From NCBI RefSeq assembly GCF_004682055.1, contig NZ_QUZU01000003.1, forward strand, positions 170,750-234,749: a stretch of 64,000 bases of DNA. The letters run 5' to 3'. The stretch comes from Pseudomonas kairouanensis. GTDB taxonomy: Bacteria > Pseudomonadota > Gammaproteobacteria > Pseudomonadales > Pseudomonadaceae. Below the pieces are notes generated by a model. That model saw only the letters and a list, made by a program, of their open reading frames with translations, made no database searches and was not told the DNA's origin. Position numbers and translations under genes: made by a program. Shown one piece after another: positions 34,219-43,688 of this stretch (position 1 is its first letter; every line of letters begins with the position of its first letter).

Positions 34219-35511
34219 TTACCAAAGAGCAATGCTGTAACTGACCAGCAAGCGCATTTCATCCGCATCACGGGCTGAATAGTTGGAGCGATACGTGGCA
34301 TTGCGCAGGCGCACGGCCACGTCCTTGAACGTGCCGTTTTGCACCACGTACTTGATCTCGCTGTTGCGCTCCCACTCCTTGCCGGTGTCGCCGTTCTTGA
34401 GCTTGATGTTGTCACCCGACAGGTAACGGCTCATGAAGCTCAGGCCGGGAATGCCCAGTTTGACGAAATCGAAGTCGTAGCGCGCCTGCCAGGAGCGTTC
34501 TTCGGCGCCGGCAAAGTCATTGATCTGGACGAAGTTGACCAGGTACGGGTCGCTGCCATCCACATACGGGAACGCGCTGTCGCCCGACATGTGCTGGTAG
34601 CCGGCGCTGAGCTTATGGCCATTGAGGGCATAGCTGAACAGGCCGTTGAGGGAGGTGTTGTCGATCTTGCCGCCACGGGCGCTGCCTGTGTCATCACTGA
34701 TGGCCAGGCGCAGGTCGGTGGCGAAGGTGCCGGGGCCCATCGGGCGGGCGGCTACCAGGCCAAGGAAGTGCTGGCGGTACACGTCGTCGAGTTGGGCGAA
34801 GTGGTAGCTGCCGGTGATCTTGTCGGCGAACTTGTAGTCGGCGCCGCCGAAATTGAAGTGCTTGCCGGTGGCGCCGCTGACGAAGCGGCTGTTCTTGTTG
34901 TTGAGGGCGATGTCTTCGTAGTTGCTGTCGTCGCGGTCTTTGGCTTTATCCAGACGGCCACCGGTGAACACCAGGTTTTTGAATTCCTTGGAAGTGATCA
35001 GGCCACCGTTGAAGGTTTGCGGCAGGATGCGCCCGTCGTTGGGCTTGAGGATCGGCAGTTCGGGGATCAGCGCACCGATCTTCAATTCGGTGGCGGAGAT
35101 CTTCACTTTGCCGGTCAGGCCCAGCTTGGAGTATTCGTCGGCGGCGCGGCCATCGTCGTGGGTTGGCAGCAGGCCGGTGCCGGTGCGGTCGGGGCTGGAG
35201 TCGAGCTTGACCCCCAGCATGCCCAACGCATCCACGCCAAAGCCGACGGTGCCGTCGGTGTAGCCCGATTGCAGGTTGAGCATGAAGCCCTGGGCCCATT
35301 CGTCACGCTTGGATTGTTGCGCGCTGGTGCCGTCGCGAAAATCGCGGTTGAAGTACATGTTGCGGGTTTCGAGGGTGGCGCTGCTGTCTTCGAAGAAGGC
35401 AGCCTGGCTGATCGGCGAAAAGCCGGCAAGGGCAGCGGCACTGGCGAGGGCGGTCTGGGTGAGGCGAGAGAAACGCACAGGCGCGAGAGCCTGGGGCTGT
35501 GTCGACAGCAT
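34219..35511 (-). CDS. OprD-family outer membrane porin (OpdH-like)
   Basis: A 430-residue OprD-type 18-stranded substrate-specific porin. The signal peptide ends near SQAAFFEDSSATLETRNMYFNRDFRDG, the standard OprD mature N-terminus. Family landmarks include GFMLNLQSGYTDGTVGFGVDALGMLGVKLDS, LTGKVKISATELKIGALIPELPILKPNDGRILPQTFNG, and a C-terminal strand ending in the aromatic W needed for assembly (LLVSYSIALW). Location next to tctC and the tctDE two-component genes points to tricarboxylate uptake, as for OpdH. It is divergent from tctD. Confidence 0.92.
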   Translation of the reverse strand: MLSTQPQALAPVRFSRLTQTALASAAALAGFSPISQAAFFEDSSATLETRNMYFNRDFRDGTSAQQSKRDEWAQGFMLNLQSGYTDGTVGFGVDALGMLGVKLDSSPDRTGTGLLPTHDDGRAADEYSKLGLTGKVKISATELKIGALIPELPILKPNDGRILPQTFNGGLITSKEFKNLVFTGGRLDKAKDRDDSNYEDIALNNKNSRFVSGATGKHFNFGGADYKFADKITGSYHFAQLDDVYRQHFLGLVAARPMGPGTFATDLRLAISDDTGSARGGKIDNTSLNGLFSYALNGHKLSAGYQHMSGDSAFPYVDGSDPYLVNFVQINDFAGAEERSWQARYDFDFVKLGIPGLSFMSRYLSGDNIKLKNGDTGKEWERNSEIKYVVQNGTFKDVAVRLRNATYRSNYSARDADEMRLLVSYSIALW

Positions 35512-35543
35512 CGTGGTGTACTCCGTTATTGTTCTTATTTTGG

Positions 35544-35566
35544 CGAAAACGCTTCGAGGCGTTTTT
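35544..35566. promoter_or_regulatory. Palindrome upstream of the porin gene
   Basis: AAAACGC-TTCGAG-GCGTTTT has perfect 7-bp arms and lies about 35-50 bases upstream of the porin start, within the 235-bp divergent region shared with tctD. It could be an operator or a leader hairpin; no binding protein can be named. Confidence 0.3.
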
Positions 35567-35746
35567 CGGGCGCGACGTATCAGGTCGCTCGGCAGGCCTG
35601 ACCCACCGTGGCTGGATGCTAAAGGGCGAAGCTTTCACTAACCTTTCAATGGCCTTTCAATGTTTTCGGGCTTCACAGGGCAGGTGGCGCCTGTAAACTC
35701 CCCGGCAAAGCGTGGCGTCGACCACTCCTGAACGAGGTAGAAATCC

Positions 35747-36418
35747 ATGCGTGTCCTCTTGGTAGAAGACCATCTGCAGCTTGCCGAAAGTGTCGCCCAG
35801 GCGCTCAAGAGCACGGGTTTGACCGTCGACGTATTGCACGACGGCGTGGCGGCGGACCTGGCCTTGAGCAGCGAGGAATACGCAGCGGCGATCCTGGATG
35901 TGGGGCTGCCGCGCATGGATGGTTTTGAGGTGCTGGCGCGCTTGCGGGCCCGTGGGAAAAACCTGCCAGTGCTGATGCTCACGGCGCGCAGCGATGTAAA
36001 AGACCGCGTGCATGGGCTGAACCTCGGCGCGGACGACTACCTGGCCAAGCCGTTTGAACTGACGGAGTTGGAAGCGCGGGTCAAGGCGCTGCTGCGACGC
36101 AGCGTGTTGGGCGGCGAGCGCCAGCAAACGTGCGGCGTGCTGGTGTATGACCTCGATACGCGACGCTTCACGGTGGGGGGTGAGTTGATGACTCTGACAT
36201 CCCGCGAGCAAGCGGTGCTCGAAGCGCTGATCGCCCGCCCGGGCCGGGTGATGAGCAAGGAGCAACTGGCTTCCCAGGTGTTTGGCCTGGACGAAGAAGC
36301 CAGCCCCGATGCCATCGAAATCTACGTGCACCGCCTGCGCAAGAAACTCGACGGCCAGCCCATCGCCATCGTGACCTTCCGTGGCCTTGGCTACCTGCTG
36401 GAAGCCCGCGATGCATAA
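35747..36418 (+). CDS. tctD: OmpR-family response regulator TctD
   Basis: A 223-residue response regulator. The receiver is residues 1-115 with acidic pocket E7/D8, phosphoacceptor D51 (AILDVGLPRMDGF) and the K in LAKPFELTEL. The winged-helix DNA-binding domain is about 125-220 (LTSREQAVLEALIARPGRVMSKEQLASQVFG..IEIYVHRLRKKL). It is expected to activate the divergent opdH-tctCBA genes when citrate-type acids are present. It overlaps the kinase gene by 8 bp. Confidence 0.92.
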   Translation: MRVLLVEDHLQLAESVAQALKSTGLTVDVLHDGVAADLALSSEEYAAAILDVGLPRMDGFEVLARLRARGKNLPVLMLTARSDVKDRVHGLNLGADDYLAKPFELTELEARVKALLRRSVLGGERQQTCGVLVYDLDTRRFTVGGELMTLTSREQAVLEALIARPGRVMSKEQLASQVFGLDEEASPDAIEIYVHRLRKKLDGQPIAIVTFRGLGYLLEARDA

Positions 36419-37796
36419 GCCCAGCAGCCTGCGCTGGCGGCTGCTGTGGAACCTGGCGCTGCTGCTGGTGCTGTTGATGTTGGCCAGTGGCATGAGTGCC
36501 TACTGGAACGGTCGCGAGGCTGCGGATACGGCCTACGACCGTACCTTGCTGGCTTCTGCCCGTACTATCGCCGCCGGCTTGACCCAGGTGGACGGCACCC
36601 TCAGCGCCAACGTGCCGTATGTGGCCCTGGACACCTTCGCCTATGACAGCGCGGGGCGTATCTATTACCAGGTCAATGACATCGACCAGAAGCTGATCTC
36701 GGGCTACGAAAACCTCCCCGGTCCGCCGCCGGGCACGCCGCGTACCGACGATTACCCGGCGTTGGCGCGCTTCTACGATGCCGTGTATCAGGGCCAGCCA
36801 GTGCGGGTGGTGAGCCTGCTCAAGGCGGTCTCCGAACCGAATATGAACGGCATGGCGGAAATCCGCGTGGCCGAAACCGACGAAGCCAGGGTAAGCATGG
36901 CCCGCAGCCTGATGGCCGATACCTTGTTGCGCTTGGGCATGCTCGCCGTGGGAGCGTTGTTGCTGGTGTGGTTTGCCGTGAGCGCTGCGTTGCGCCCGCT
37001 GGAGCGCTTGCGTACAGCGGTGGAAGAACGCCAGCCGGACGACCTGCGCCCATTGCCGCTGGTAGAAGTGCAGCATGAGTTCGGCCCGTTGGTGCGCTCC
37101 CTCAATCACTTCACCGAGCGCCTGCGTGGCCAATTCGAGCGTCAGGCGCAGTTTATTGCCGATGCGGCCCATGAACTGCGCACGCCTTTGGCGGCGCTCA
37201 AGGCCCGCCTGGAACTAGGCCTGCGTGCCGAAGACCCGCTGATCTGGCGCAGCACCCTGGAAACCGCTGCCCAGGGCACCGATCGCCTGACCCACCTGGC
37301 CAACCAGTTGCTGTCCCTGGCGCGCATCGAAAATGGCGCCCGGGCAATTGCCGAAGGTGGCGCGCAGTTGTTGGACCTCAGCCAGTTGGCCCGTGAGCTG
37401 GGGATGGCCATGGCGCCGTTGGCCCACGCCCGTGGCGTTGCATTGGCGTTGGAGGCCGATGAGCCGGTCTGGCTGCGCGGCGAGCCGACACTGCTCAATG
37501 AGTTATTGAGCAACCTGGTAGACAACGCCCTGGCCCACACACCGCCGGGCGGCAATGTGATCTTGCGGGTGACGGCGCCGGCGGTTCTGGAGGTTGAAGA
37601 CGATGGCCCCGGTATTCCCCAGGATGAGCGCGACCGGGTGTTCGAACGTTTCTATCGCCGCAGCCAGCAGGGCATGGGCTCGGGTCTGGGGCTGGCGATT
37701 GTCGGCGAGATCTGTCGCGCGCACCTGGCGCAGATCAGCCTGCACGATGGCGAACAGGCTGGGCTGAAGGTGCGGGTAAGTTTTATCGCCGGTTGA
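36411..37796 (+). CDS. tctE: Sensor histidine kinase TctE
   Basis: A 461-residue membrane kinase. TM1 is about residues 10-29, a periplasmic sensor (2CSK_N-type) about 30-170 and TM2 about 172-193. The dimerisation/phosphoacceptor segment ADAAHELRTPLAALKARLELGL has H254. The N box ELLSNLVDNALAHTPPGG, G1 DDGPGIP and G2 GSGLGLAIV follow. It phosphorylates TctD in response to external tricarboxylates. The start at 36411 overlaps the tctD stop, the usual arrangement; the upstream codon at 36381 lies inside tctD. Confidence 0.92.
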   Translation: MHKPSSLRWRLLWNLALLLVLLMLASGMSAYWNGREAADTAYDRTLLASARTIAAGLTQVDGTLSANVPYVALDTFAYDSAGRIYYQVNDIDQKLISGYENLPGPPPGTPRTDDYPALARFYDAVYQGQPVRVVSLLKAVSEPNMNGMAEIRVAETDEARVSMARSLMADTLLRLGMLAVGALLLVWFAVSAALRPLERLRTAVEERQPDDLRPLPLVEVQHEFGPLVRSLNHFTERLRGQFERQAQFIADAAHELRTPLAALKARLELGLRAEDPLIWRSTLETAAQGTDRLTHLANQLLSLARIENGARAIAEGGAQLLDLSQLARELGMAMAPLAHARGVALALEADEPVWLRGEPTLLNELLSNLVDNALAHTPPGGNVILRVTAPAVLEVEDDGPGIPQDERDRVFERFYRRSQQGMGSGLGLAIVGEICRAHLAQISLHDGEQAGLKVRVSFIAG

Positions 37797-38618
37797 TCAA
37801 TAGAACATCGAGCGGGCTTCATCCAGTTCGGCGCGCAGCACCTCGCTGTAGGGGTCGACCCGTAGCTTCTTGAGTGCCGGCAGGCTGGAGACCGGCACGC
37901 TCGCCAACGGATGATCGGTGCCGCGATGGCAATACAGTACGGCGATCTGTACCAGGTCGATGTAGTCGAGGCTGGCCGAATCCCGTTCCAGGTTCAGGTA
38001 CTGGCCGGGCAGGTTGGCGAGCATTTCGGGGAAATCCCAGCCACGCAGCAGTTTGTCTCCCAGCAAGGGGTGAATGCTGTCGATCACATGGTTGAGGCTG
38101 ACCGGGTCCGAGAGCAATTCGTAATGATCTTCGGCGTAGGTGAGGATCGGCAGCACACCGATCTGGTGCACCAGGCCGCCAAGGGCCGCCTGGTCTGGCT
38201 TGAGCTGGCTGTGGCTGCGGCACAGGGCATAACTCACGCCGGCCACTTCCAGGCTGCGGCGCCACACGTCGCGCATCTTCTGTTCCACCGCCTCTGAACG
38301 GGCGTGGAAGATCTGCTCCATCACCAGGCCGATGGCCAGGTTGCTGCTGTAGTTGGTGCCCAGCCGGGTGATGGCGGTGTGCAGGTCGGTCACTTCCTGG
38401 GTTGCGCGCAACAACGGGCTGTTGACCACTTTGATCAGGCGCGCCGACAGCGCGGTATCGCGACCGATCACTTTGCTCAAGTGGCTGATGCTGATCTCCG
38501 GATCTTCGGCGGCCCGGCGAATTTCCAGGGCCACTTCCGGCAAAGTCGGCAGAACCAGGTCATCGTTGTCGATGGCCGTAACCAAAGCCTGTTGGACTTT
38601 TTCCGCCAGCTTGTTCAT
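37797..38618 (-). CDS. HDOD domain protein
   Basis: A 273-residue protein with a single HDOD (HD-related output) domain over about residues 15-215: LPTLPEVALEIRRAAEDPEISISHLSKVIGRDTALSARLIKVVNSPLL at the start and AALGGLVHQIGVLPIL in the core, where a true HD phosphohydrolase would have HDIG. The catalytic His-Asp pair is therefore not intact, as expected for HDOD. Such proteins act in signalling in pseudomonads (cyclic-di-GMP and stress circuits), but no partner domain is present. It is convergent with tctE with no gap. Confidence 0.9.
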   Translation of the reverse strand: MNKLAEKVQQALVTAIDNDDLVLPTLPEVALEIRRAAEDPEISISHLSKVIGRDTALSARLIKVVNSPLLRATQEVTDLHTAITRLGTNYSSNLAIGLVMEQIFHARSEAVEQKMRDVWRRSLEVAGVSYALCRSHSQLKPDQAALGGLVHQIGVLPILTYAEDHYELLSDPVSLNHVIDSIHPLLGDKLLRGWDFPEMLANLPGQYLNLERDSASLDYIDLVQIAVLYCHRGTDHPLASVPVSSLPALKKLRVDPYSEVLRAELDEARSMFY

Positions 38619-38654
38619 TCATGCTCTCTAGGGTGTTGCAAAAAGGTACGGCGA

Positions 38655-39596
38655 CTAACGCTGGATCTCTCGATCACGGTCGAGTGTGTAGGGCAGGTCG
38701 AGCAGTTGCAGACCGGGGCCTTCCAGTGTGCCTAAATGCACATCGCCACTATCGGCTGCTTCGGCTTGCAGCACGGCCAGAAGTTCAATCACCTGGTCAG
38801 CTTTTGCTGCAATCACCACTTCGCCGATGGCGCTGTTATGGCTGGGGGAAAACAGCGGGGTGCCTGGCTCGGGCATTTCGGTTGCATCAAGGCTCAAGCG
38901 GTATAGGCGACGCTTGAGCTTGCCCAGGTACTGCATGCGCGCAACGATTTCCTGGCCGGTGTAGCAGCCTTTCTTGAAGCTCACGCCGCCGACCGCTTGC
39001 AGGTTGAGCATCTGCGGGATGAACAGTTCGCGGGTTTGCGGCATGACCTGGCCGATGCCGGCGCGGATCTGGCCCAGCAGCCATTCATTCAGGGGTTTTT
39101 CTTCAAGTTGTGCGGCCAGTTGGGTGCGTATGGCATCGGCATGTTCGGCGGGTACCCAGAGTTCGGCGCGGCCTGGGGATACGCGGATGGCAACCAGGGT
39201 ATCGGTGCGTGCAACGGTATCGGTCTCGGCTGGTAGCTCAAGGCCAAGGCCGGCGAGTACCTGATCTGCGCCTACAAGGCCGAAACGCACCCAGGCGGCG
39301 CTTTCGTCGGTGAGCTTGGATTTGGAAAATACGGCGTATTTCTTCAGGTCTGCCAGCTGCGGTTCCAGCAGTTCGGTGGCCATGGCTAGCAGTACGCCAT
39401 CACCTTGCAGCAGGATGCGGAAGCTCGACTGCATGCGCCCCTTTTGCGTGCAGCGCGCGCCAAGACTAGCCTGGGTTTCGCTCAGGTAATTGAGGTTGCA
39501 GGTCAGTTGGCCCTGCAAAAACTTGGCAGCATCGGAGCCGCGGACGGCGAGAACGCCTTCGTGGGACAGGGGGCAGAAGAAAGCAGAGTCAGCCAT
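38655..39596 (-). CDS. ygfZ: Folate-binding protein YgfZ, Fe-S cluster maintenance
   Basis: A 313-residue GcvT-like folate-binding protein that uses tetrahydrofolate in repair of iron-sulfur enzymes such as MiaB. The family motif KKGCYTGQE is residues 208-216, with conserved C211. The N-terminal GSDAAKFLQGQLTCNL segment is also typical. It is divergent from sdhE, as in many gammaproteobacteria. Confidence 0.93.
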   Translation of the reverse strand: MADSAFFCPLSHEGVLAVRGSDAAKFLQGQLTCNLNYLSETQASLGARCTQKGRMQSSFRILLQGDGVLLAMATELLEPQLADLKKYAVFSKSKLTDESAAWVRFGLVGADQVLAGLGLELPAETDTVARTDTLVAIRVSPGRAELWVPAEHADAIRTQLAAQLEEKPLNEWLLGQIRAGIGQVMPQTRELFIPQMLNLQAVGGVSFKKGCYTGQEIVARMQYLGKLKRRLYRLSLDATEMPEPGTPLFSPSHNSAIGEVVIAAKADQVIELLAVLQAEAADSGDVHLGTLEGPGLQLLDLPYTLDRDREIQR

Positions 39597-39735
39597 GGGT
39601 CATCGCAGGTCAAAAAGTCATGGGTGCATCATAGAGGGGCGCCCGGCAAATGGATAGTTTCCATATGGGCGACCAAAGCCGAGTGTTCGGGTGTCGTCGG
39701 GCCTGTATACTTGCCGCCTATTTGAGGAGCGTTCC

Positions 39736-39990
39736 ATGGTCGAAGATGTAGAAATCAATCGTCTCTACTGGCACAGCCGTCGTGGCATGCTGGAATTGGA
39801 TGTGTTGCTGGTTCCTTTCACCAAGGAGGTGTATGCAACGCTCAACCAGGTGGATCGCGACCTCTACGTCAGGCTGCTGACCTGCGAAGACCAAGACATG
39901 TTCGGCTGGTTCATGGAACGTGCCGAATCCGACGATCCTGAGCTGCAGCGCATGGTTCGGATGATCCTGGATCGTGTCCAGCCCAAGTAA
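39736..39990 (+). CDS. sdhE: FAD assembly factor SdhE (CptB)
   Basis: An 84-residue succinate dehydrogenase flavinylation factor. The RGxxE motif region is [11 protein letters not shown] at residues 12-22, followed by helices with [28 protein letters not shown]. It helps attach FAD covalently to SdhA/FrdA. GAGGAG precedes the start at 39736; the in-frame ATG at 39691 is upstream of that site. It overlaps the next gene by 17 bp. Older annotations call it antitoxin CptB. Confidence 0.93.
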   Translation: MVEDVEINRLYWHSRRGMLELDVLLVPFTKEVYATLNQVDRDLYVRLLTCEDQDMFGWFMERAESDDPELQRMVRMILDRVQPK

Positions 39991-40423
39991 TCCCGTCTTT
40001 GAATGCCGCTGGCAGGCCTCACGGCTGTTGCTGGCGGCGTACCTCCTTGCCCAGCTGTTCGCGTTGGCTGCGCTGTTGTTGCTCGACCTGCCTTATGCAA
40101 GCCTCGGGATACTCGCTTGCCTGGCGCATGCGGCCTGGGCTGTGCCGCGTCATGTCCTGCTGACTCACCGTTCGTCGATTCGTGGCCTGCGCCGTGATGA
40201 AGACGGCTGGCAGCTACTCAGCGATGAGCGTGGCTGGCACGCGGTGCAGTTGCGTCCCGACAGCCTGGCGCTGCCGCTTATTGTGGTGTTGCGTTACCGG
40301 CTGCCGGGTCAGTGGCGGGTGCGTGCGGTCTGCGTACCCACGGACGCGCAGGCCGCCGATGTGCATCGGCGCTTGCGGGTGCGCTTGAAGTTCAGCCGCC
40401 GTAGGTGGTTGGCACCAAGATAG
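39974..40423 (+). CDS. YgfX (CptA)-like membrane protein
   Basis: A 149-residue protein with two adjacent N-terminal membrane helices, about residues 17-38 ([22 protein letters not shown]) and 41-57, and a soluble basic C-terminus ([16 protein letters not shown]). This matches the YgfX/CptA family encoded immediately after sdhE in Enterobacteria and Pseudomonas. The start is GTG within sdhE, giving a 17-bp overlap. The E. coli member was reported as a cytoskeleton-targeting toxin, a role that remains debated. The 3' end overlaps the convergent nadB by 32 bp. Confidence 0.82.
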   Translation: MSSPSNPVFECRWQASRLLLAAYLLAQLFALAALLLLDLPYASLGILACLAHAAWAVPRHVLLTHRSSIRGLRRDEDGWQLLSDERGWHAVQLRPDSLALPLIVVLRYRLPGQWRVRAVCVPTDAQAADVHRRLRVRLKFSRRRWLAPR

Positions 40424-42008
40424 TGTCGCGGGCTTCGGGCAGCATCTCGGGGTAGTCGAGGGTGTAATGCAGGCCTCGGCTTTCCTTGCGCTCCATGGCT
40501 GAGCGGATCATCAGTTCCGCCACCTGGGCCAGGTTGCGCAACTCGATCAGGTCGCGGCTGACCTTGTAGTTGCTGTAGAACTCATCGATCTCGTCCAGCA
40601 ACATGCGCACCCGGTGCTGAGCCCGCTGCAGGCGCTTGGTGGTGCGCACGATGCCCACGTAGTCCCACATGAAGCGCCGCAGCTCGTCCCAGTTGTGGGC
40701 GATGATCACGTCTTCGTCCGAGTCGGTGACCTGGCTCGCATCCCAGCGGGGCAGGGCGGCCGGCACGGGGATGTGCGGCAGTTGTTCAAGAATGTTTTCT
40801 GCCGCCGAACGTGCATAGACGAAGCATTCGAGCAGCGAGTTGCTGGCCATGCGGTTGGCGCCATGCAAGCCGGTGAAGCTGGTTTCGCCAATGGCGTAGA
40901 GGCCGGGTACGTCGGTGCGGCCATGCTGGTCGACCATCACGCCGCCACAGGTGTAGTGCGCGGCCGGTACCACCGGGATCGGGCCCTTGGTGATATCGAT
41001 ATTGAACGCCAGGCAGCGCTCGTAGACGGTGGGGAAGTGGGTCTTGATGAAGGCTTCGGGCTTGTGGCTGATGTCCAGGTATACGCAGTCGATACCCAGG
41101 CGCTTCATTTCGTGGTCGATGGCGCGGGCGACGATATCCCGTGGGGCCAGTTCGGCGCGTGGGTCGAAGCGTTGCATGAAGCGTTCGCCGTTGGGCAGCT
41201 TCAGGTGTGCACCTTCGCCGCGCAGGGCTTCGGTAACCAGAAAACTCTTGGCCTGGGGGTGATACAGGCAGGTGGGGTGGAACTGGTTGAATTCCAGGTT
41301 GGCCACCCGGCAGCCCGAGCGCCAGGCCATGGCGATGCCGTCGCCACAGGCACCGTCGGGGTTGCTGGTGTAGAGGTAGACCTTGGCTGCGCCGCCGGAT
41401 GCCAGGATGGTGAAGCGTGCGCCGTAGGTGTCCACTTCACCACTGGCACGGTTGAGCACGTAGGCGCCCAGGCAGCGTTCGCCCTCAAGACCCAGGCGCT
41501 TTTCGGTGATCAGGTCGACGGCAACGCGCTGCTCCAGCAACTCGATGTTGGGGCGTTGGCGGGCCTGGTCGAGCAAGGTCTTGAAGATGGCGGCGCCCGT
41601 GGCGTCGGCGGCGTGGATGATACGCCGGTGGCTGTGGCCGCCTTCACGGGTCAGGTGGAACTCGAAACCACCGTCATCGCTGCCCGCGTGTTCATCGCGG
41701 GTGAAGGGCACGCCTTGGTCGATCAGCCATTGGATCGCCTCGCGGCTGTGCTCCACGGTAAAGCGCACCGCCTCTTCATTACACAGGCCGCCGCCGGCGT
41801 TGAGGGTGTCTTCGACGTGGGACTGCACCGTGTCGGTGTCGTCCAACACGGCGGCGACACCACCCTGGGCCCAGAATGTCGAGCCGTTGGCCAGGTCGCC
41901 TTTGCTCAGTACCGCAATCCGCAGGTGGCTGGGGAGGGTCAGTGCAAGGCTCAAACCGGCCGCGCCGCTACCAATCACCAGGACATCGTGTTGAAACTGT
42001 TGGCTCAT
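40392..42008 (-). CDS. nadB: L-aspartate oxidase
   Basis: A 538-residue FAD enzyme that oxidises L-aspartate to iminoaspartate in NAD synthesis. The dinucleotide fold [17 protein letters not shown] is near residue 10, with the substrate/active-site segments [29 protein letters not shown]-like [10 protein letters not shown] and [25 protein letters not shown]. The helical C-terminus ([21 protein letters not shown]) is also typical. Its neighbour on the divergent side is the algU promoter region, the standard Pseudomonas order nadB-algU. Confidence 0.96.
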   Translation of the reverse strand: MSQQFQHDVLVIGSGAAGLSLALTLPSHLRIAVLSKGDLANGSTFWAQGGVAAVLDDTDTVQSHVEDTLNAGGGLCNEEAVRFTVEHSREAIQWLIDQGVPFTRDEHAGSDDGGFEFHLTREGGHSHRRIIHAADATGAAIFKTLLDQARQRPNIELLEQRVAVDLITEKRLGLEGERCLGAYVLNRASGEVDTYGARFTILASGGAAKVYLYTSNPDGACGDGIAMAWRSGCRVANLEFNQFHPTCLYHPQAKSFLVTEALRGEGAHLKLPNGERFMQRFDPRAELAPRDIVARAIDHEMKRLGIDCVYLDISHKPEAFIKTHFPTVYERCLAFNIDITKGPIPVVPAAHYTCGGVMVDQHGRTDVPGLYAIGETSFTGLHGANRMASNSLLECFVYARSAAENILEQLPHIPVPAALPRWDASQVTDSDEDVIIAHNWDELRRFMWDYVGIVRTTKRLQRAQHRVRMLLDEIDEFYSNYKVSRDLIELRNLAQVAELMIRSAMERKESRGLHYTLDYPEMLPEARDTILVPTTYGG

Positions 42009-42191
42009 TTGAAGGATTCCGCAAAAAGCGATCCGAAGAGGTGGCGCAAACAGGACGCCTGGATCGGCGAATCAAAGGGTCACACGGGCCACTAGTATAT
42101 AGAGGGGCTGACCGGCACAATAGCCGGGCATTCGTGGCAATGTGAGATTACGGTGCACGGCCAGGGTAAAATCGGCCAGTTATTGAAGCGG

Positions 42192-42219
42192 GAACTTTTT
42201 GCATAAGCCCCGACTCAAT
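42192..42219 (+). promoter_or_regulatory. AlgU-type promoter candidate, distal
   Basis: GAACTT (42192-42197), 17 bases, then TCAAT (42215-42219), close to the AlgU/RpoE consensus GAACTT-N16/17-TCTGA. It is about 250 bases upstream of algU, within the 460-bp nadB-algU intergenic region. Confidence 0.5.
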
Positions 42220-42385
42220 AGCAGGTTGCCCGAAAGCTGGGAAAACGTTGAGTTTATTGGCCCGTCGGGAGCATTGGACGCGTCAGAAAACCGGCGACAA
42301 GATTATTCGCGCAGCCGGCGTTGCCCGCGCTGCGTTTTTCGTGTGTGCCAAATCAGTGCGTGCCGGAAACTTGCTTGAAGGGGGA

Positions 42386-42412
42386 GAACTTTTGCGAAAA
42401 GACCGAGTCTAT
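42386..42412 (+). promoter_or_regulatory. AlgU-dependent autoregulatory promoter, proximal
   Basis: GAACTT (42386-42391), 16 bases, TCTAT (42408-42412). It matches the AlgU consensus and lies about 60 bases before the algU start, supporting autoregulation as in P. aeruginosa. Confidence 0.75.
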
Positions 42413-42471
42413 GTTTGCAAGCCTGATCGTTTAGTTATGCAAGCCTCCTTCAAGTACAACGAGGAGTGTTC

Positions 42472-43053
42472 ATGCTAACCCAGGAAGAGGATCAGCAGCT
42501 GGTCGAGCGCGTTCAACGCGGCGACAAGCGAGCATTTGATCTGCTAGTGCTGAAATACCAGCACAAAATTCTCGGGTTGATCGTGCGGTTTGTGCACGAC
42601 ACCCATGAAGCGCAGGACGTTGCACAGGAGGCCTTTATCAAGGCCTACCGTGCACTAGGCAACTTCCGCGGTGATAGTGCGTTTTATACGTGGCTATACC
42701 GCATCGCCATCAACACGGCGAAGAACTATCTGGTGTCTCGCGGACGCCGCCCACCCGATAGCGATGTGAGTTCAGAAGATGCAGAATTTTACGATGGTGA
42801 TCACGGCCTCAAGGATCTCGAGTCGCCGGAGCGTGCATTGCTGCGCGACGAGATCGAAGGCACCGTCCATCGCACAATTCAGCAACTGCCAGAAGATTTA
42901 CGTACGGCGTTAACTTTACGTGAATTCGATGGTCTGAGTTACGAAGACATTGCGAGCGTCATGCAGTGTCCGGTGGGGACTGTAAGGTCACGGATTTTCC
43001 GGGCCCGGGAAGCCATCGATAAAGCCTTGCAACCGTTGTTGCAAGAGAACTAA
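42472..43053 (+). CDS. algU: ECF sigma factor AlgU (RpoE/sigma-22)
   Basis: A 193-residue extracytoplasmic stress sigma factor, nearly identical to P. aeruginosa AlgU over its length. Region 2 reads QEAQDVAQEAFIKAYRALGNFRGDSAFYTWLYRIAINTAKNYL-like; region 4 reads LREFDGLSYEDIASVMQCPVGTVRSRIFRAREAI. It controls envelope stress and alginate genes and is held by MucA. The start at 42472 has GAGGAG six bases upstream; a codon two positions earlier is in frame but less well placed. It is first in algU-mucA-mucB-mucD. Confidence 0.97.
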   Translation: MLTQEEDQQLVERVQRGDKRAFDLLVLKYQHKILGLIVRFVHDTHEAQDVAQEAFIKAYRALGNFRGDSAFYTWLYRIAINTAKNYLVSRGRRPPDSDVSSEDAEFYDGDHGLKDLESPERALLRDEIEGTVHRTIQQLPEDLRTALTLREFDGLSYEDIASVMQCPVGTVRSRIFRAREAIDKALQPLLQEN

Positions 43054-43085
43054 AGACAGCGGCGACAGCCAAGAGAGGAACCGCC

Positions 43086-43673
43086 ATGAGTCGTGATGCC
43101 CTGCAGGAATCGCTGTCCGCAGTGATGGATAACGAAGCGGATGAACTGGAACTTCGTCGAGTGCTCAATGCATTTGATGATGCCGAAACCCGTGACACCT
43201 GGTCTCGTTACCAAGTCGCTCGGGCGGTGATGCACAAGGATCTTCTAATCCCTCGTCTGGATATTGCTGCGGCCGTTTCTGCTGCACTGGCTGATGAAGC
43301 CGTTCCGGCTAAGGCTGCTCGTGGTCCATGGCGTAGCCTGGGTCGCCTAGCGGTAGCTGCCTCGGTGACTGTTGCCGTACTGGCCGGTGTTCGCCTGTAC
43401 AACCAGGACGAAATCGCCGGTGCCGAACTGGCCCAGCAGACTCAGCAACCGGTCATGGCCGGTCCGCAAGTCAAAGGCCCAGCAGTTCTGGCCGGCTACA
43501 AGGAAAGCTCTGACGCCACAGGCCCCATGGCCAACGGTGTGTTGCAAGGGCAATCCGGCTGGCAGGATCAGCGTCTTCCGGGCTACCTGCGCCAACACGC
43601 TCAGGAATCGGCGCTGAAAGGCACTGAAAGCGCTCTGCCATATGCTCGCGCTGCAAGCTTGGAAAACCGCTGA
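43086..43673 (+). CDS. mucA: Anti-sigma factor MucA
   Basis: A 195-residue single-pass inner-membrane anti-sigma factor. The N-terminal cytoplasmic domain (1 to about 80; MSRDALQESLSAVMDNEADELELRRVL) binds AlgU. The membrane segment is about 87-104 (RLAVAASVTVAVLAGVRL), and the periplasmic C-terminus carries the protease and MucB contact region, ending in SALPYARAASLENR. The length is full, so there is no mucA22-like truncation. It is 32 bp after algU. Confidence 0.96.
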   Translation: MSRDALQESLSAVMDNEADELELRRVLNAFDDAETRDTWSRYQVARAVMHKDLLIPRLDIAAAVSAALADEAVPAKAARGPWRSLGRLAVAASVTVAVLAGVRLYNQDEIAGAELAQQTQQPVMAGPQVKGPAVLAGYKESSDATGPMANGVLQGQSGWQDQRLPGYLRQHAQESALKGTESALPYARAASLENR

Positions 43674-43688
43674 TTCGTAAGGAGCTCT

